A DNA stretch of 9,647 nt from an uncultured Acetatifactor sp. (GCA_910584375.1 CAJUAH010000057.1:1-9647); one strand, 5' to 3'. Shown: positions 1 through 6,168, numbered from the stretch's first letter. The notes: a model not told the origin generated them from the letters alone. Numbers and translations: made by a program.

Positions 1-54
1 TCTTACCAAAAAAGAGGTATTTTTTTCCAAAGACACAAACTATTTTACACTACC
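1..54 (-). mobile_element. Probable terminal end of an IS256-family-like insertion sequence (body off the left edge)
   Basis: Read on the minus strand, the segment starts GGTAGTGTAAAATAG and continues through TTTGTGTCTTTGG. This resembles terminal inverted repeats of IS256/mutator-type elements in clostridia, which often start with a GTAGTGT-like end. The outer end would be near position 54, so the element would extend to the left of the window. No transposase and no second repeat are visible, and the assignment rests on recalled resemblance only. The A/T runs at 7-13 and 20-27 fit an IS terminus but are not diagnostic. Confidence 0.4.
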
Positions 55-135
55 ACCGGGGATTATATATGTAAGAATTTTGCGTCATGTCTCAGATATC
101 CAATGCTTTGATGCGACGCCAATATCGTGCGCGCA

Positions 136-2550
136 TTATAACCAATTATGCCCCCTTCTCAGATAATCTTCATAGCTCACAATCTTCCCAATCCCGGCAA
201 TGCATACTCTTATTTCACTTACATTACAGTTCTTTTCAAAATATTTTACCTGCATTTCATCCAGTATCGCTCCTCTCAGGTCTAACTTTCTAAGCATTGT
301 TCCTTTAACCGTAACATTTCTTAAGTCCGCTCCGCGCAGATCCGTCCCCGATAAGACGGCGCCTTCCAACTCTGCTCCACGCAGATCCGCCCTGCTCAAA
401 ACCGTATCTGTCAAATCAGCATATCTCAAATCCGCGTTTCTTAAATACACTCCCTGCAAATCCAGATTGGACAAATCCATCTCCCGCAAATTCAGCTTAA
501 ACTCTAAGTTATATCTCAGGTACTCCGCATTTGTTAAGTCTATCTTTCCTTTCCACATATGCAAAAACGCAAGCATATTGGTAAAAACCCTCAGCTCGCG
601 CCTGATCAGGTCTGTACCGCCCCGGTTGGAATAATATGTCATACCTTTTTGCATCATTATTTGGAAAACATCATTCAGAACAAAAAATATATTTTTCAAA
701 TCATCGTTTCTTATTTTATACCGCAAAAACTCGATAATTTCTTCCGACACTATATTTTTATGAAACAGTCTGCCCAACTCGCCCATCAACTTTTCTTTTC
801 CTTCGTTTATCGCATTCCCGACCGCCACATAAATATATTCCGCGGCAAAATACTCATATATAGACTTATGTACAAATTCTACATTGACCGCTGAGCTTTC
901 AAATAAACATTTAACAGGAAAGTCCAATATATTTATAAGCTTACCCTCAAACTCAAAATACGGTACCGTACACTCCTGCCTGAGCAGAAACAAGTCGTTC
1001 CTTTCAAACATCTTAAATGCGATGTCATCCAAAAATGTCAGATATACTTTGATATTATCCTGATTTGTTAAAATCTGCGCCCCGCTGCCATATGCGCCTC
1101 CTTCATATGAAAATCTGTCAAATATCCCTCCCCTCTGTGCAAAAATGCGGCTGTACAGCTCCGGCTTACCGGGATTCCGGCAAATATCTGCATGGGACAT
1201 AATTGCCATATACAGTATCACCGGTATCCCTAATACCTCTATATTTGATTCGATCTTTTCCTTCTGTTTTAATTCCTGTTTTGTGATCACCCTGTAGAAT
1301 TTTTTAATCCTGCTGATATCAAATTCCCGGAGCCTGACCACGTTATGAAATTGGCTCTGGTCAATGTAAGCAGGTCTTGACATCACGATACACTTAAAAT
1401 TGTCAAAATCTTTCAAGGCGCTGAAAAAATCGATGAGCAGTTTCTCTCTTATATCCAACGCCTTCATTTCGTCAAATCCGTCTAAGATAATAATACTGCT
1501 CTCCAGGTCCTTTCTTTTGCAGTCCAATACATCGCATATGGCCTTTAATATTCCCTTCTCCAACTCTTCACTGTCCCAATCACGGAACCTTAATATGATA
1601 ACCCTGCCATCCTCTTTATATTTATCAGCCATCCAGGAAACAAGCGTCGATTTACCCATTCCCGGAACACCGCTGATCAGCATGGTTGAGGTCTTATCAT
1701 AGTCTATAAATTTTTCTATTACACGCTCAAAGGTATCACTATTGGAAAATCCAATCCTGCTTACAGCCCGATGCATTTCGTAATCCGGCATAATGAAAGC
1801 GTCTTTTAATGTTATGGGAGGCTGGGTATTATCCGTATGGAGAAACAATCTTTCATGCCAGTTTTTAATGTAGTTTTCCTTTTTGCTGTTCTTATTTTTC
1901 GTGTTTTTGTCTGCAAAATCCTGTTTTTCATTCTCCCGAGCGTTATTTTTTTGAATCTGTTCCAAAATGTTCTGCAATATACTTAATACCGTTTGGTTAT
2001 TGACATCCAATTCATAATAATTCTGCCGTGTATATTCAGATAGTTTTTTTATTTCAAATGAAATATCATCGGCAGAATTACTTATTTGCAGCAACACCTC
2101 TTTCTCAAAATTTTCGCTTTTCAGCGCCAATTCGAGCAACGTTTTGGCAATACAAGACAGACTCTTCCTGATCTCCTCCTCGCATTCGATATAACCTTTC
2201 TTACCCTCACAATATTGATTCCATAAAAAATCTCTCAGCTCCATACTGTCGTATCTGCACTGCCGGAACGATTCACTGCCAATATTAATTGTCGAAAGCA
2301 GCTCCTGCATCTCCGCCGCTACATATTCCCGTTTCTCTTCCGGCACATTCATGGCATTCATGTTTTCTTCGGAAAAAATATATTGAACCGCAGACTTCTC
2401 CGTATCCATAAAATGCGAGATATCGTCTATACCCTTTTGAGATATTCCGTCTATTGAAATACCTATCAGTTCTCTGGCCAGCCCGTCCCCAAAGTGATCG
2501 CCCACCGCCGAACGCACTACTGCCGATACAATATTTGCCGCTATTCCCAT
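136..2550 (-). CDS. NACHT-domain NTPase with C-terminal pentapeptide repeats (bacterial NLR-like, STAND family)
   Basis: This is an 804-residue protein. Residues about 1-220 are predicted helical, with no recognisable enzyme motif, followed by a charged linker (about 200-230). The NACHT core has Walker A GVPGMGKST (294-302), Walker B IIILDGFDE (353-361) with the NACHT-typical DGxDE, and a sensor-like VMSRP (389-393). GIPVILYMAIM (441-451) and FVHKSIYEYFAAEYIY (559-574) match the helical and winged-helix segments that follow NACHT cores. Residues about 689-760 are pentapeptide repeats of the A(D/N)Lxx type (ADLRYADLTD, TDLRGADLRN), which form a right-handed beta-helix. The start at 2550 is chosen because AAAGGGGG lies 8 nt upstream; ATGs further upstream (2571, 2730) lack a ribosome site, and 2730 would overlap the preceding gene. 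STAND NTPases of this kind oligomerise on ligand sensing, and several bacterial NACHT proteins are anti-phage. The repeats may be the sensor and the N-terminal helices the effector or adaptor (inference). The family call is firm; the function is not. Confidence 0.9.
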   Translation of the reverse strand: MGIAANIVSAVVRSAVGDHFGDGLARELIGISIDGISQKGIDDISHFMDTEKSAVQYIFSEENMNAMNVPEEKREYVAAEMQELLSTINIGSESFRQCRYDSMELRDFLWNQYCEGKKGYIECEEEIRKSLSCIAKTLLELALKSENFEKEVLLQISNSADDISFEIKKLSEYTRQNYYELDVNNQTVLSILQNILEQIQKNNARENEKQDFADKNTKNKNSKKENYIKNWHERLFLHTDNTQPPITLKDAFIMPDYEMHRAVSRIGFSNSDTFERVIEKFIDYDKTSTMLISGVPGMGKSTLVSWMADKYKEDGRVIILRFRDWDSEELEKGILKAICDVLDCKRKDLESSIIILDGFDEMKALDIREKLLIDFFSALKDFDNFKCIVMSRPAYIDQSQFHNVVRLREFDISRIKKFYRVITKQELKQKEKIESNIEVLGIPVILYMAIMSHADICRNPGKPELYSRIFAQRGGIFDRFSYEGGAYGSGAQILTNQDNIKVYLTFLDDIAFKMFERNDLFLLRQECTVPYFEFEGKLINILDFPVKCLFESSAVNVEFVHKSIYEYFAAEYIYVAVGNAINEGKEKLMGELGRLFHKNIVSEEIIEFLRYKIRNDDLKNIFFVLNDVFQIMMQKGMTYYSNRGGTDLIRRELRVFTNMLAFLHMWKGKIDLTNAEYLRYNLEFKLNLREMDLSNLDLQGVYLRNADLRYADLTDTVLSRADLRGAELEGAVLSGTDLRGADLRNVTVKGTMLRKLDLRGAILDEMQVKYFEKNCNVSEIRVCIAGIGKIVSYEDYLRRGHNWL

Positions 2551-2620
2551 TCCTTTATCCCCCTTTTTCATTGTGTCAATCAATACAAGCCTTTTCACCC
2601 CAATATGCCACGCAGTTTCA

Positions 2621-2658
2621 AAGAAAAAGCGCCGGACATATCTCTGCGTCCGGCACTT
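2621..2658 (-). terminator. Rho-independent terminator after the zinc ribbon/DUF4177 gene
   Basis: On the minus strand the stem is GTGCCGGAC / GTCCGGCGC around a 10-nt loop (GCAGAGATAT), with one G/G mismatch near the base and a 7-bp GC-rich core. It is followed immediately by TTTTTCTTT. It begins about 8 nt after the stop codon of the upstream gene and lies about 70 nt before the NACHT start codon. It should end most transcripts of the upstream gene, so NACHT depends on read-through or on its own promoter. Confidence 0.85.
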
Positions 2659-2665
2659 TGCCATC

Positions 2666-3118
2666 CTATGACTGCTCCGTTTCTTTAATACATCTCTCAA
2701 ATACCAAAACTGTCTGGCAAATAGTCGCATTAATACTCAATCCCAAAAAACCGATACTGGATGATGTTGCGTTTTTACCTACTTCATTAACAAAAGCAGT
2801 ATGCAGTCTCCAACCTTTTGACGAATAATTATCAATGGTATGTTGTATGACAGTATTATTTATTTCTCCAGTTTCAAGGTCATTGACGACTTCAACCTTA
2901 TATTCGTATAATGCATTCTTTTTTATTTGTAGCTCTCTTTGCCTTTCAAGCATTTCCTTCTGCTTTTCAATTACTTCTCTCTTCTTCTCTTCCTGTTCCT
3001 TTATATTTCTACTTTCTTGGGAAGTAATCACTCGCCCATGTAAATAACTATAATGGCACTTAAAACATTCCTTTACACTATCTCCTAATAACTCACCGCA
3101 GTTTGGACAATTCTTCAT
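2666..3118 (-). CDS. Zinc ribbon, coiled-coil, DUF4177-like small protein
   Basis: This is a 150-residue protein. CPNCG (C4, C7) and CFKC (C18, C21) form a four-cysteine zinc ribbon. Residues about 34-68 are a highly charged E/K/Q/R helix, probably coiled coil. Residues 71-142 look like DUF4177: YEYKVEVV strand, GWRL at 102-105, and a final VLVFER strand (137-142). The start at 3118 has GAGG 6 nt upstream; the longer frame back to 3187 would run through the leader. There is no signal peptide or membrane segment, so it is probably cytoplasmic. Proteins of this build are frequent in Firmicutes, and their biochemical role is unknown to me. It lies just upstream of the NACHT gene in the same direction but is followed by a strong terminator, so co-transcription is doubtful. 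Confidence 0.85.
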   Translation of the reverse strand: MKNCPNCGELLGDSVKECFKCHYSYLHGRVITSQESRNIKEQEEKKREVIEKQKEMLERQRELQIKKNALYEYKVEVVNDLETGEINNTVIQHTIDNYSSKGWRLHTAFVNEVGKNATSSSIGFLGLSINATICQTVLVFERCIKETEQS

Positions 3119-3170
3119 ATCGCACCTCGCATTTTTTTCTTCTGCTATTCTATACACAGGGGATTTCTTC

Positions 3171-3184
3171 TGCGTATATACGCA
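3171..3184. promoter_or_regulatory. Perfect 14-bp palindrome, TGCGTATATACGCA, possible operator
   Basis: A perfect dyad of 14 bp with no spacer lies 53-66 nt before the start codon of the zinc ribbon gene, just downstream of the predicted transcription start near 3196. That position suits a repressor operator. No regulator gene is nearby, so the binding protein is unknown. Confidence 0.4.
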
Positions 3185-3194
3185 CATTCCTTCA

Positions 3195-3230
3195 TGGTAT
3201 TAATCATACCACAACCAAATTCTCCCACAA
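3195..3230 (-). promoter_or_regulatory. Promoter for the zinc ribbon/DUF4177 gene, with an inverted repeat over the -10
   Basis: On the minus strand there is TTGTGG (3225-3230), a 16-nt spacer, then TATGAT (3203-3208) with the extended -10 TGG directly before it. The inverted repeat TGGTAT-N5-ATACCA (3195-3211) overlaps the -10 box, which suggests regulated access by RNA polymerase. The predicted leader is about 78 nt and contains the 14-bp palindrome. Confidence 0.5.
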
Positions 3231-3280
3231 TCATCAACTCGGTTATTCCTCTATACCGGGAGGATTATTCCCCTGATCAC

Positions 3281-3868
3281 TTATCCCAAGGGTTGTAACG
3301 GTTTTCCGGTAACCGTCACCTGGCGGTAGCTGTTTACCTCTGCCATAAAATCTCTCACAAACGCGGCAAACGCCTGCTGCTCTTCCTTTTGCTGGATATT
3401 GACGGGATGATACTTATCTGATCTGGTATTGTAGTAAGCCACAGCAAGGGATACGATTTCCTTCCTCTCCAAATCATAGAAAGATGCCCAGCTTTCACCT
3501 GCTTTTGCATTCACCATGCCCAGATTCTCTTTATTGAGACAGATGGGGTCTCCATGGCTTACTGCACTCCCGCTGTAGGAAAGAGGGATCACATAGATTG
3601 TTCCCGGCTTAAATGCCACGGCATAGTACCAATAACGCGTGGTCGTGGTGATACTCCTTCCACCGCCGCCCCAATTTTTCAGCTCCCAGTATGCATACGC
3701 GGCCATATACTCTCCCGCGTCAGGCACCAGCTTGTTCACAATATCCCTGATCGCCTGTTTGTCCGCACTGTCCATTCCCTTTTTCTCGTTAATGCTCTCT
3801 CTGATCCAGAAAAAAATAAATAAAAGTACCACTACAATAACGCCAATAACGATATAACTTGTCTTCAT
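3281..3868 (-). CDS. Single-pass membrane-anchored protein of unknown function
   Basis: This is a 195-residue protein. Residues 4-22 are one hydrophobic helix (YIVIGVIVVVLLFIFFW) preceded by MKTS and followed by charged residues, which suits an N-terminal anchor. There is no lipobox. The rest (23-195) is soluble, with an alternating strand pattern rich in Tyr/Trp (RYWYYAVAFKPGTIYVIPL) and a GGGG run at 67-70. I do not recognise a family. The start at 3868 is chosen because AAAGGA lies 8 nt upstream; extending to 3961 would put a basic, charged tail before the anchor and run through the upstream palindrome. It is followed by the zinc ribbon gene after about 160 nt, which has its own promoter. 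Confidence 0.8.
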   Translation of the reverse strand: MKTSYIVIGVIVVVLLFIFFWIRESINEKKGMDSADKQAIRDIVNKLVPDAGEYMAAYAYWELKNWGGGGRSITTTTRYWYYAVAFKPGTIYVIPLSYSGSAVSHGDPICLNKENLGMVNAKAGESWASFYDLERKEIVSLAVAYYNTRSDKYHPVNIQQKEEQQAFAAFVRDFMAEVNSYRQVTVTGKPLQPLG

Positions 3869-3943
3869 CTTTCTTTTCCTTTCCCTTTCCCTGTATCTTT
3901 GATACCCCGGCACAGCCTCTCTTTTCCCTGCGTCACTCTTTTC

Positions 3944-3989
3944 CGGTTGCATGTCACACAATGCTCTACCATTGTATGATATGCAACCG
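3944..3989. promoter_or_regulatory. 46-bp imperfect palindrome (two 20-nt arms, 6-nt loop), probable operator or leader hairpin
   Basis: The left arm (3944-3963) starts CGGTTGCATG and the right arm (3970-3989) ends ATGCAACCG. The arms pair over 20 positions with one G/T wobble and one C/A mismatch, around the loop CTCTAC. No T-run follows on either strand, so it is not a standard terminator. It overlaps the predicted -10 and transcription start of the membrane protein gene, 76 nt before its start codon. Confidence 0.6.
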
Positions 3990-3999
3990 TAAATGATAA
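3971..3999 (-). promoter_or_regulatory. Candidate promoter for the membrane protein gene
   Basis: On the minus strand TTATCA (3994-3999) and TACAAT (3971-3976) are separated by 17 nt. The -10 matches consensus at five of six positions and the -35 at four of six. Transcription would start near 3964, inside the 46-bp palindrome, so the same dyad could act on DNA or fold in the 5' leader. Confidence 0.45.
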
Positions 4000-4021
4000 A
4001 GCAGAGGTTACTTTTTCTTAC

Positions 4022-4192
4022 TCACAATCCCTTTCTCCGTTTAGGAGTTTGCCGTAGTGCTATTACGGTAATACGGAGCTGTACATCCCCCTCCCTGGGG
4101 AACGGAATCTGAAACAGCCACGGCATCTCTTTCTGGTACTCAAGCTCCGCTCCGCAATGGCAGGTATCCGTCCTGAATCGGCTCAGATTCAT
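4022..4192 (-). CDS. Small 56-residue ORF with a CxCG motif, unknown function
   Basis: The frame begins MNLSRFRTDT and continues CHCGAELEYQ (C11, C13), then a hydrophobic/aromatic stretch MPWLFQIPFPREGDVQL and a basic end TPKRRKGL. The start at 4192 is the first ATG after an in-frame TGA and has GGCGAGG 6 nt upstream. The codon choice and composition look protein-like, and the CHCG pair suggests half of a zinc-binding site. It lies between the GNAT gene (75 nt upstream) and the membrane protein gene (154 nt downstream), all in one direction. It could be a genuine small protein or the remnant of a larger gene; I do not recognise a family. Confidence 0.5.
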   Translation of the reverse strand: MNLSRFRTDTCHCGAELEYQKEMPWLFQIPFPREGDVQLRITVIALRQTPKRRKGL

Positions 4193-4266
4193 CTGGAGCC
4201 TCGCCGCCTGTCATTCCCATCACAACTCTGAGCATAAGTCAATCAATTCCCTCCGCCAAATTTCGG

Positions 4267-4770
4267 TTATGGTTCAATCCAAATATAATGTTTGTCTGCT
4301 GTGACTTTTTCTATTTCCCCTCCATTTGCCAATGCAACGTGGGTAGACGGTATATTTTGATTTCGAATGGTTAGCAGTAATTTCGCCACACCAATTTCTT
4401 TGCTTTCAGCAATCAAAAAGGATAAGAGCTTCTTTCCCAGGCCCCTTCCCCTTGCGGAAGGACTAATAGTGTATCCCACATTTCCGCCGTTTTCCAGTAA
4501 GGCGTCTGTCAAGAAATGCCGTACTTTGCCAAAACCTATGGGGCTGTTATTTTCCAAAAGCCAAAAGATAGTTTCTGGGACTTTCCATCCGTCAATGACA
4601 CCAACCTGATCAGAGTTTTTAGCTGACCTTCTTAACCATTCCTTGTACTCATCATAAGTTTTGTTGTTCACTGAATTGATGAATCCATTTTCTTCTGCGG
4701 GTAATTCCTGAAGCATTTCGTAGATATCACATCCATCATCTATGCTAAGTTTTCTGATCTCCAAACACAT
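4267..4770 (-). CDS. GNAT family N-acetyltransferase
   Basis: This is a 167-residue protein of normal length for a GNAT acyltransferase, which transfers the acetyl group of acetyl-CoA to an amine. The acetyl-CoA site is clear: beta-strand VGYTISPSA followed by R107-GRGLG-K113, the (R/Q)xxGx(G/A) motif, then helix KLLSFLIAES. A later strand LLLTIRNQN (131-139) and helix ending ALANGGEIE (147-154) complete the fold. The substrate cannot be told from sequence. The start at 4770 has a perfect GGAGG 7 nt upstream; a GTG at 4794 would overlap the preceding stop codon but has no better site. The preceding gene ends 20 nt upstream, so the two are almost certainly co-transcribed. Confidence 0.9.
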   Translation of the reverse strand: MCLEIRKLSIDDGCDIYEMLQELPAEENGFINSVNNKTYDEYKEWLRRSAKNSDQVGVIDGWKVPETIFWLLENNSPIGFGKVRHFLTDALLENGGNVGYTISPSARGRGLGKKLLSFLIAESKEIGVAKLLLTIRNQNIPSTHVALANGGEIEKVTADKHYIWIEP

Positions 4771-4790
4771 AACAGCACCTCCAAACAGAC

Positions 4791-5393
4791 TCACACGCCA
4801 AAACGGTATTCCTTTTCTTCCTTTTCATTTGCAACAAGCCCGAATTTTTCTATGATCATATCTGCCACTTCATCCGGACGGAGACTTGTATTATCTATCT
4901 TAATATGATTCTGAAACCATATTTCTCCATCATTTGAATTCAGTCTATGCCTTTCAATGTCTCTTAATAGATTGGATTTGCTCCATGCGATGTCCCTTTT
5001 TGATGCTTTACGCTCCATTCTGTGAGGAGTTTCATTTCTCTCAAGTCTTGCTTCGAGACTCGCACTTAATTCAGCAAAATAAAAATTGCCGCCATTCGCT
5101 GTAAATAGATCCGCCACCCCCGACAGATACGACCGCTCCTGCGGCATCTCAAAAGCACATACATAGGTGAATATCAAATCGACATCATGCTTTACCGCGA
5201 GTTCAAAAGCCTTTTCTCTAAAAGCGGCGTTAAACTCTTTTTGTGCCGGAGTTCCAAAACCAAATATCTTATCAGACACTTCTATGCTGTCATGGTTCAT
5301 CATCATGTTGTACTTCAATTTATCCCTCAGATTTTCCGCAACCGTCATTTTCCCTACTGCTTGAGGGCCGCATATTATAATTAAATTTGCCAT
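4791..5393 (-). CDS. P-loop NTPase, small-molecule-kinase-like (AAA_33/shikimate-kinase-like)
   Basis: This is a 200-residue protein. It begins with strand ANLIIIC and Walker A G9-PQAV-GKMT-17; the usual Ser/Thr after Lys is Met, followed by Thr, a variant seen in this uncharacterised kinase-like family. LIFTYVCA (73-80) is a Walker-B-like strand lacking the usual acidic end. A charged lid segment RNETPHRMERKASKRD (119-134) is typical of nucleoside/small-molecule kinases. The substrate is unknown. The start at 5393 has GGAGA 8 nt upstream; upstream in-frame ATGs at 5408 and beyond have poorer sites. It is first in an operon with the acetyltransferase gene, a pairing that suggests modification of one or related small molecules, but this is inference. 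Confidence 0.85.
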   Translation of the reverse strand: MANLIIICGPQAVGKMTVAENLRDKLKYNMMMNHDSIEVSDKIFGFGTPAQKEFNAAFREKAFELAVKHDVDLIFTYVCAFEMPQERSYLSGVADLFTANGGNFYFAELSASLEARLERNETPHRMERKASKRDIAWSKSNLLRDIERHRLNSNDGEIWFQNHIKIDNTSLRPDEVADMIIEKFGLVANEKEEKEYRFGV

Positions 5394-5442
5394 GTTAAGA
5401 TTCTCCATAAACTCTTGTTTTGCCGCCATCGGCAACACAAAA

Positions 5443-5470
5443 ATCATATCAATCAACTACCCCGGTGCAA
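5443..5470 (-). promoter_or_regulatory. Candidate promoter for the kinase-like/GNAT operon
   Basis: On the minus strand TTGCAC (5465-5470), a 16-nt spacer and TATGAT (5443-5448) give a start near 5436 and a leader of about 43 nt. The -10 is good and the -35 only fair. The -35 lies right beside the presumed right end of the IS200-like element, so the insertion may have supplied or altered it. Confidence 0.35.
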
Positions 5471-5483
5471 GCACTCAAGCACT

Positions 5484-5510
5484 GTGAGCGGCTCCTACGT
5501 CGCCTCTCAC
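5484..5510. repeat. Subterminal hairpin at the IS200-type right end
   Basis: GTGAGCGGC and GCCTCTCAC pair with one mismatch around a 9-nt loop. Its position between the transposase gene and the flanking operon fits the right-end recognition hairpin of the element. Confidence 0.5.
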
Positions 5511-5542
5511 ATCACTTGACTTTTTCGCTCGCTATGCTCCCT

Positions 5543-5573
5543 CAAAAGCGGGGTATGGGGTTTCCTCCCCGCT
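5543..5573 (-). terminator. Hairpin with short T-run after the IS200-type tnpA
   Basis: On the minus strand AGCGGGG and CCCCGCT form a 7-bp stem around a 13-nt loop, followed by TTTTGAG. It starts 4 nt after the tnpA stop codon. It may terminate tnpA transcription or belong to the right-end structure; the T-run is short. Confidence 0.5.
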
Positions 5574-5577
5574 GTCT

Positions 5578-6039
5578 TTACATGTCAAACAAAGTTATCT
5601 GCCCTTCCATTCCTTCATTTCTGTATAGCTTCTTATACTCATTCCCTTGATTCTTTACATAATTTGCTATTACATCCTCATTCCCATGCTCACTCACGGT
5701 TGTCAAATAATAGCCTGATGACCAGAAATTCCCTCCCCACAGCTTCTTTTTTACTTCCGGTCACTTGTTAAATACTTCCCTTGCCGTTATACTTTTTATG
5801 ATCTTGGCTATCTGGGCCGGACTGTAGGTTGGCACTGACTGTACAAGGAAATGGACGTGATCTTTATCCGTTCCTATCTCCATGAAATTTACTTCATACC
5901 TTTTTCCAATCTCCATACAGATTTCTTTTATTACTTGGTCTACTTTTTCATCTATTACCACACGCCGATACTTTGTCGGAAACATAAAATGATACATAAG
6001 CTTCGATATGTTGTGCGATTTGTGTATATTTTCACCCAT
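5578..6039 (-). pseudogene. tnpA: IS200-type transposase tnpA (Y1 HUH), interrupted by an in-frame stop
   Basis: The frame encodes 153 codons, the normal length, but codon 93 (5761-5763) is TGA. The first part (MGENIHKSHN...) carries the HUH metal-binding motif HVH (61-63, in HVHFLVQ). After the stop the same frame continues with the family sequence PEVKKKLWGG, SEHGNEDV and ANYVKNQ, in which Y127 should be the catalytic nucleophile, and ends at TAA (5578-5580). There is no frameshift, so one nonsense change separates the HUH site from the tyrosine, and the 92-residue product cannot cleave DNA. Translation would start at 6039, with GAGGAGA 7 nt upstream. UGA read-through or a sequencing error are alternatives. 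Confidence 0.9.
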
Positions 6040-6099
6040 CTACAACTCTCCTCTCCACTTACATTATACCACCATTTTTGTTTAGGGAAAAGTTTGTAG

Positions 6100-6126
6100 C
6101 GATGCAAGCATCGGGGAATGTACCCC
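6100..6126. repeat. Two adjacent hairpins at the IS200-type left end
   Basis: CGATG-CAAG-CATCG (6100-6113) and GGGG-AATGTA-CCCC (6113-6126) sit side by side 60-90 nt before tnpA. In IS200 elements left-end hairpins are recognised by TnpA, and a leader hairpin also limits transposase expression. Confidence 0.55.
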
Positions 6127-6168
6127 CTATGATTCAATAACATCTCCACAGTGATTACATTTTATCAT
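6127..6168 (-). pseudogene. Possible 5' stump of a zinc-ribbon gene cut by the IS200-type element
   Basis: ATG at 6168 opens a 13-codon frame reading MIKCNHCGDVIES before TAG at 6127-6129. The KCxHCGDxIES pattern resembles the N-terminus of small phage/plasmid zinc-ribbon proteins. The frame closes just where the IS200 left end begins, as expected if the element split the gene. No clear ribosome site is visible, and I could not securely identify a matching 3' part beyond the element's other end, so this is tentative. Confidence 0.3.

Larger units (their letters stand above)
5470..6135 (-). mobile_element. IS200-type insertion sequence (IS200/IS605 family), ends approximate
   Basis: A single tnpA-like gene without tnpB is flanked by subterminal hairpins rather than inverted repeats, as in this family. 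On the gene's 5' side are GGGG-AATGTA-CCCC (6113-6126) and CGATG-CAAG-CATCG (6100-6113). On its 3' side are AGCGGGG/CCCCGCT (5547-5573) and an imperfect GTGAG/CTCAC hairpin (5484-5510). Such hairpins are the substrates of the TnpA dimer on single-stranded DNA. Exact cleavage sites cannot be set without an empty site; the limits given may be off by 10-20 nt. The transposase is interrupted, so the copy is likely dead unless acted on in trans. Confidence 0.75.

Noticed and set aside
200..634. 144-codon plus-strand frame opposite the NACHT C-terminus
   Set aside because: It is the mirror of the pentapeptide-repeat coding region, whose periodicity keeps the opposite frame open; there is no ribosome site.
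2551..2730. N-terminal extension of the NACHT protein to ATG at 2571 or 2730
   Set aside because: No ribosome site at either start; the 2730 start would overlap the preceding gene and read through its terminator. The 2550 start has a strong site.
3869..3961. 31-residue N-terminal extension of the membrane protein
   Set aside because: Poor ribosome site, and it would place the start inside the 46-bp palindrome; the ATG at 3868 has AAAGGA at good spacing.
5955..6149. 64-codon minus-strand frame over the tnpA leader
   Set aside because: It covers IS hairpins and a shifted frame of tnpA; the sequence is not protein-like.
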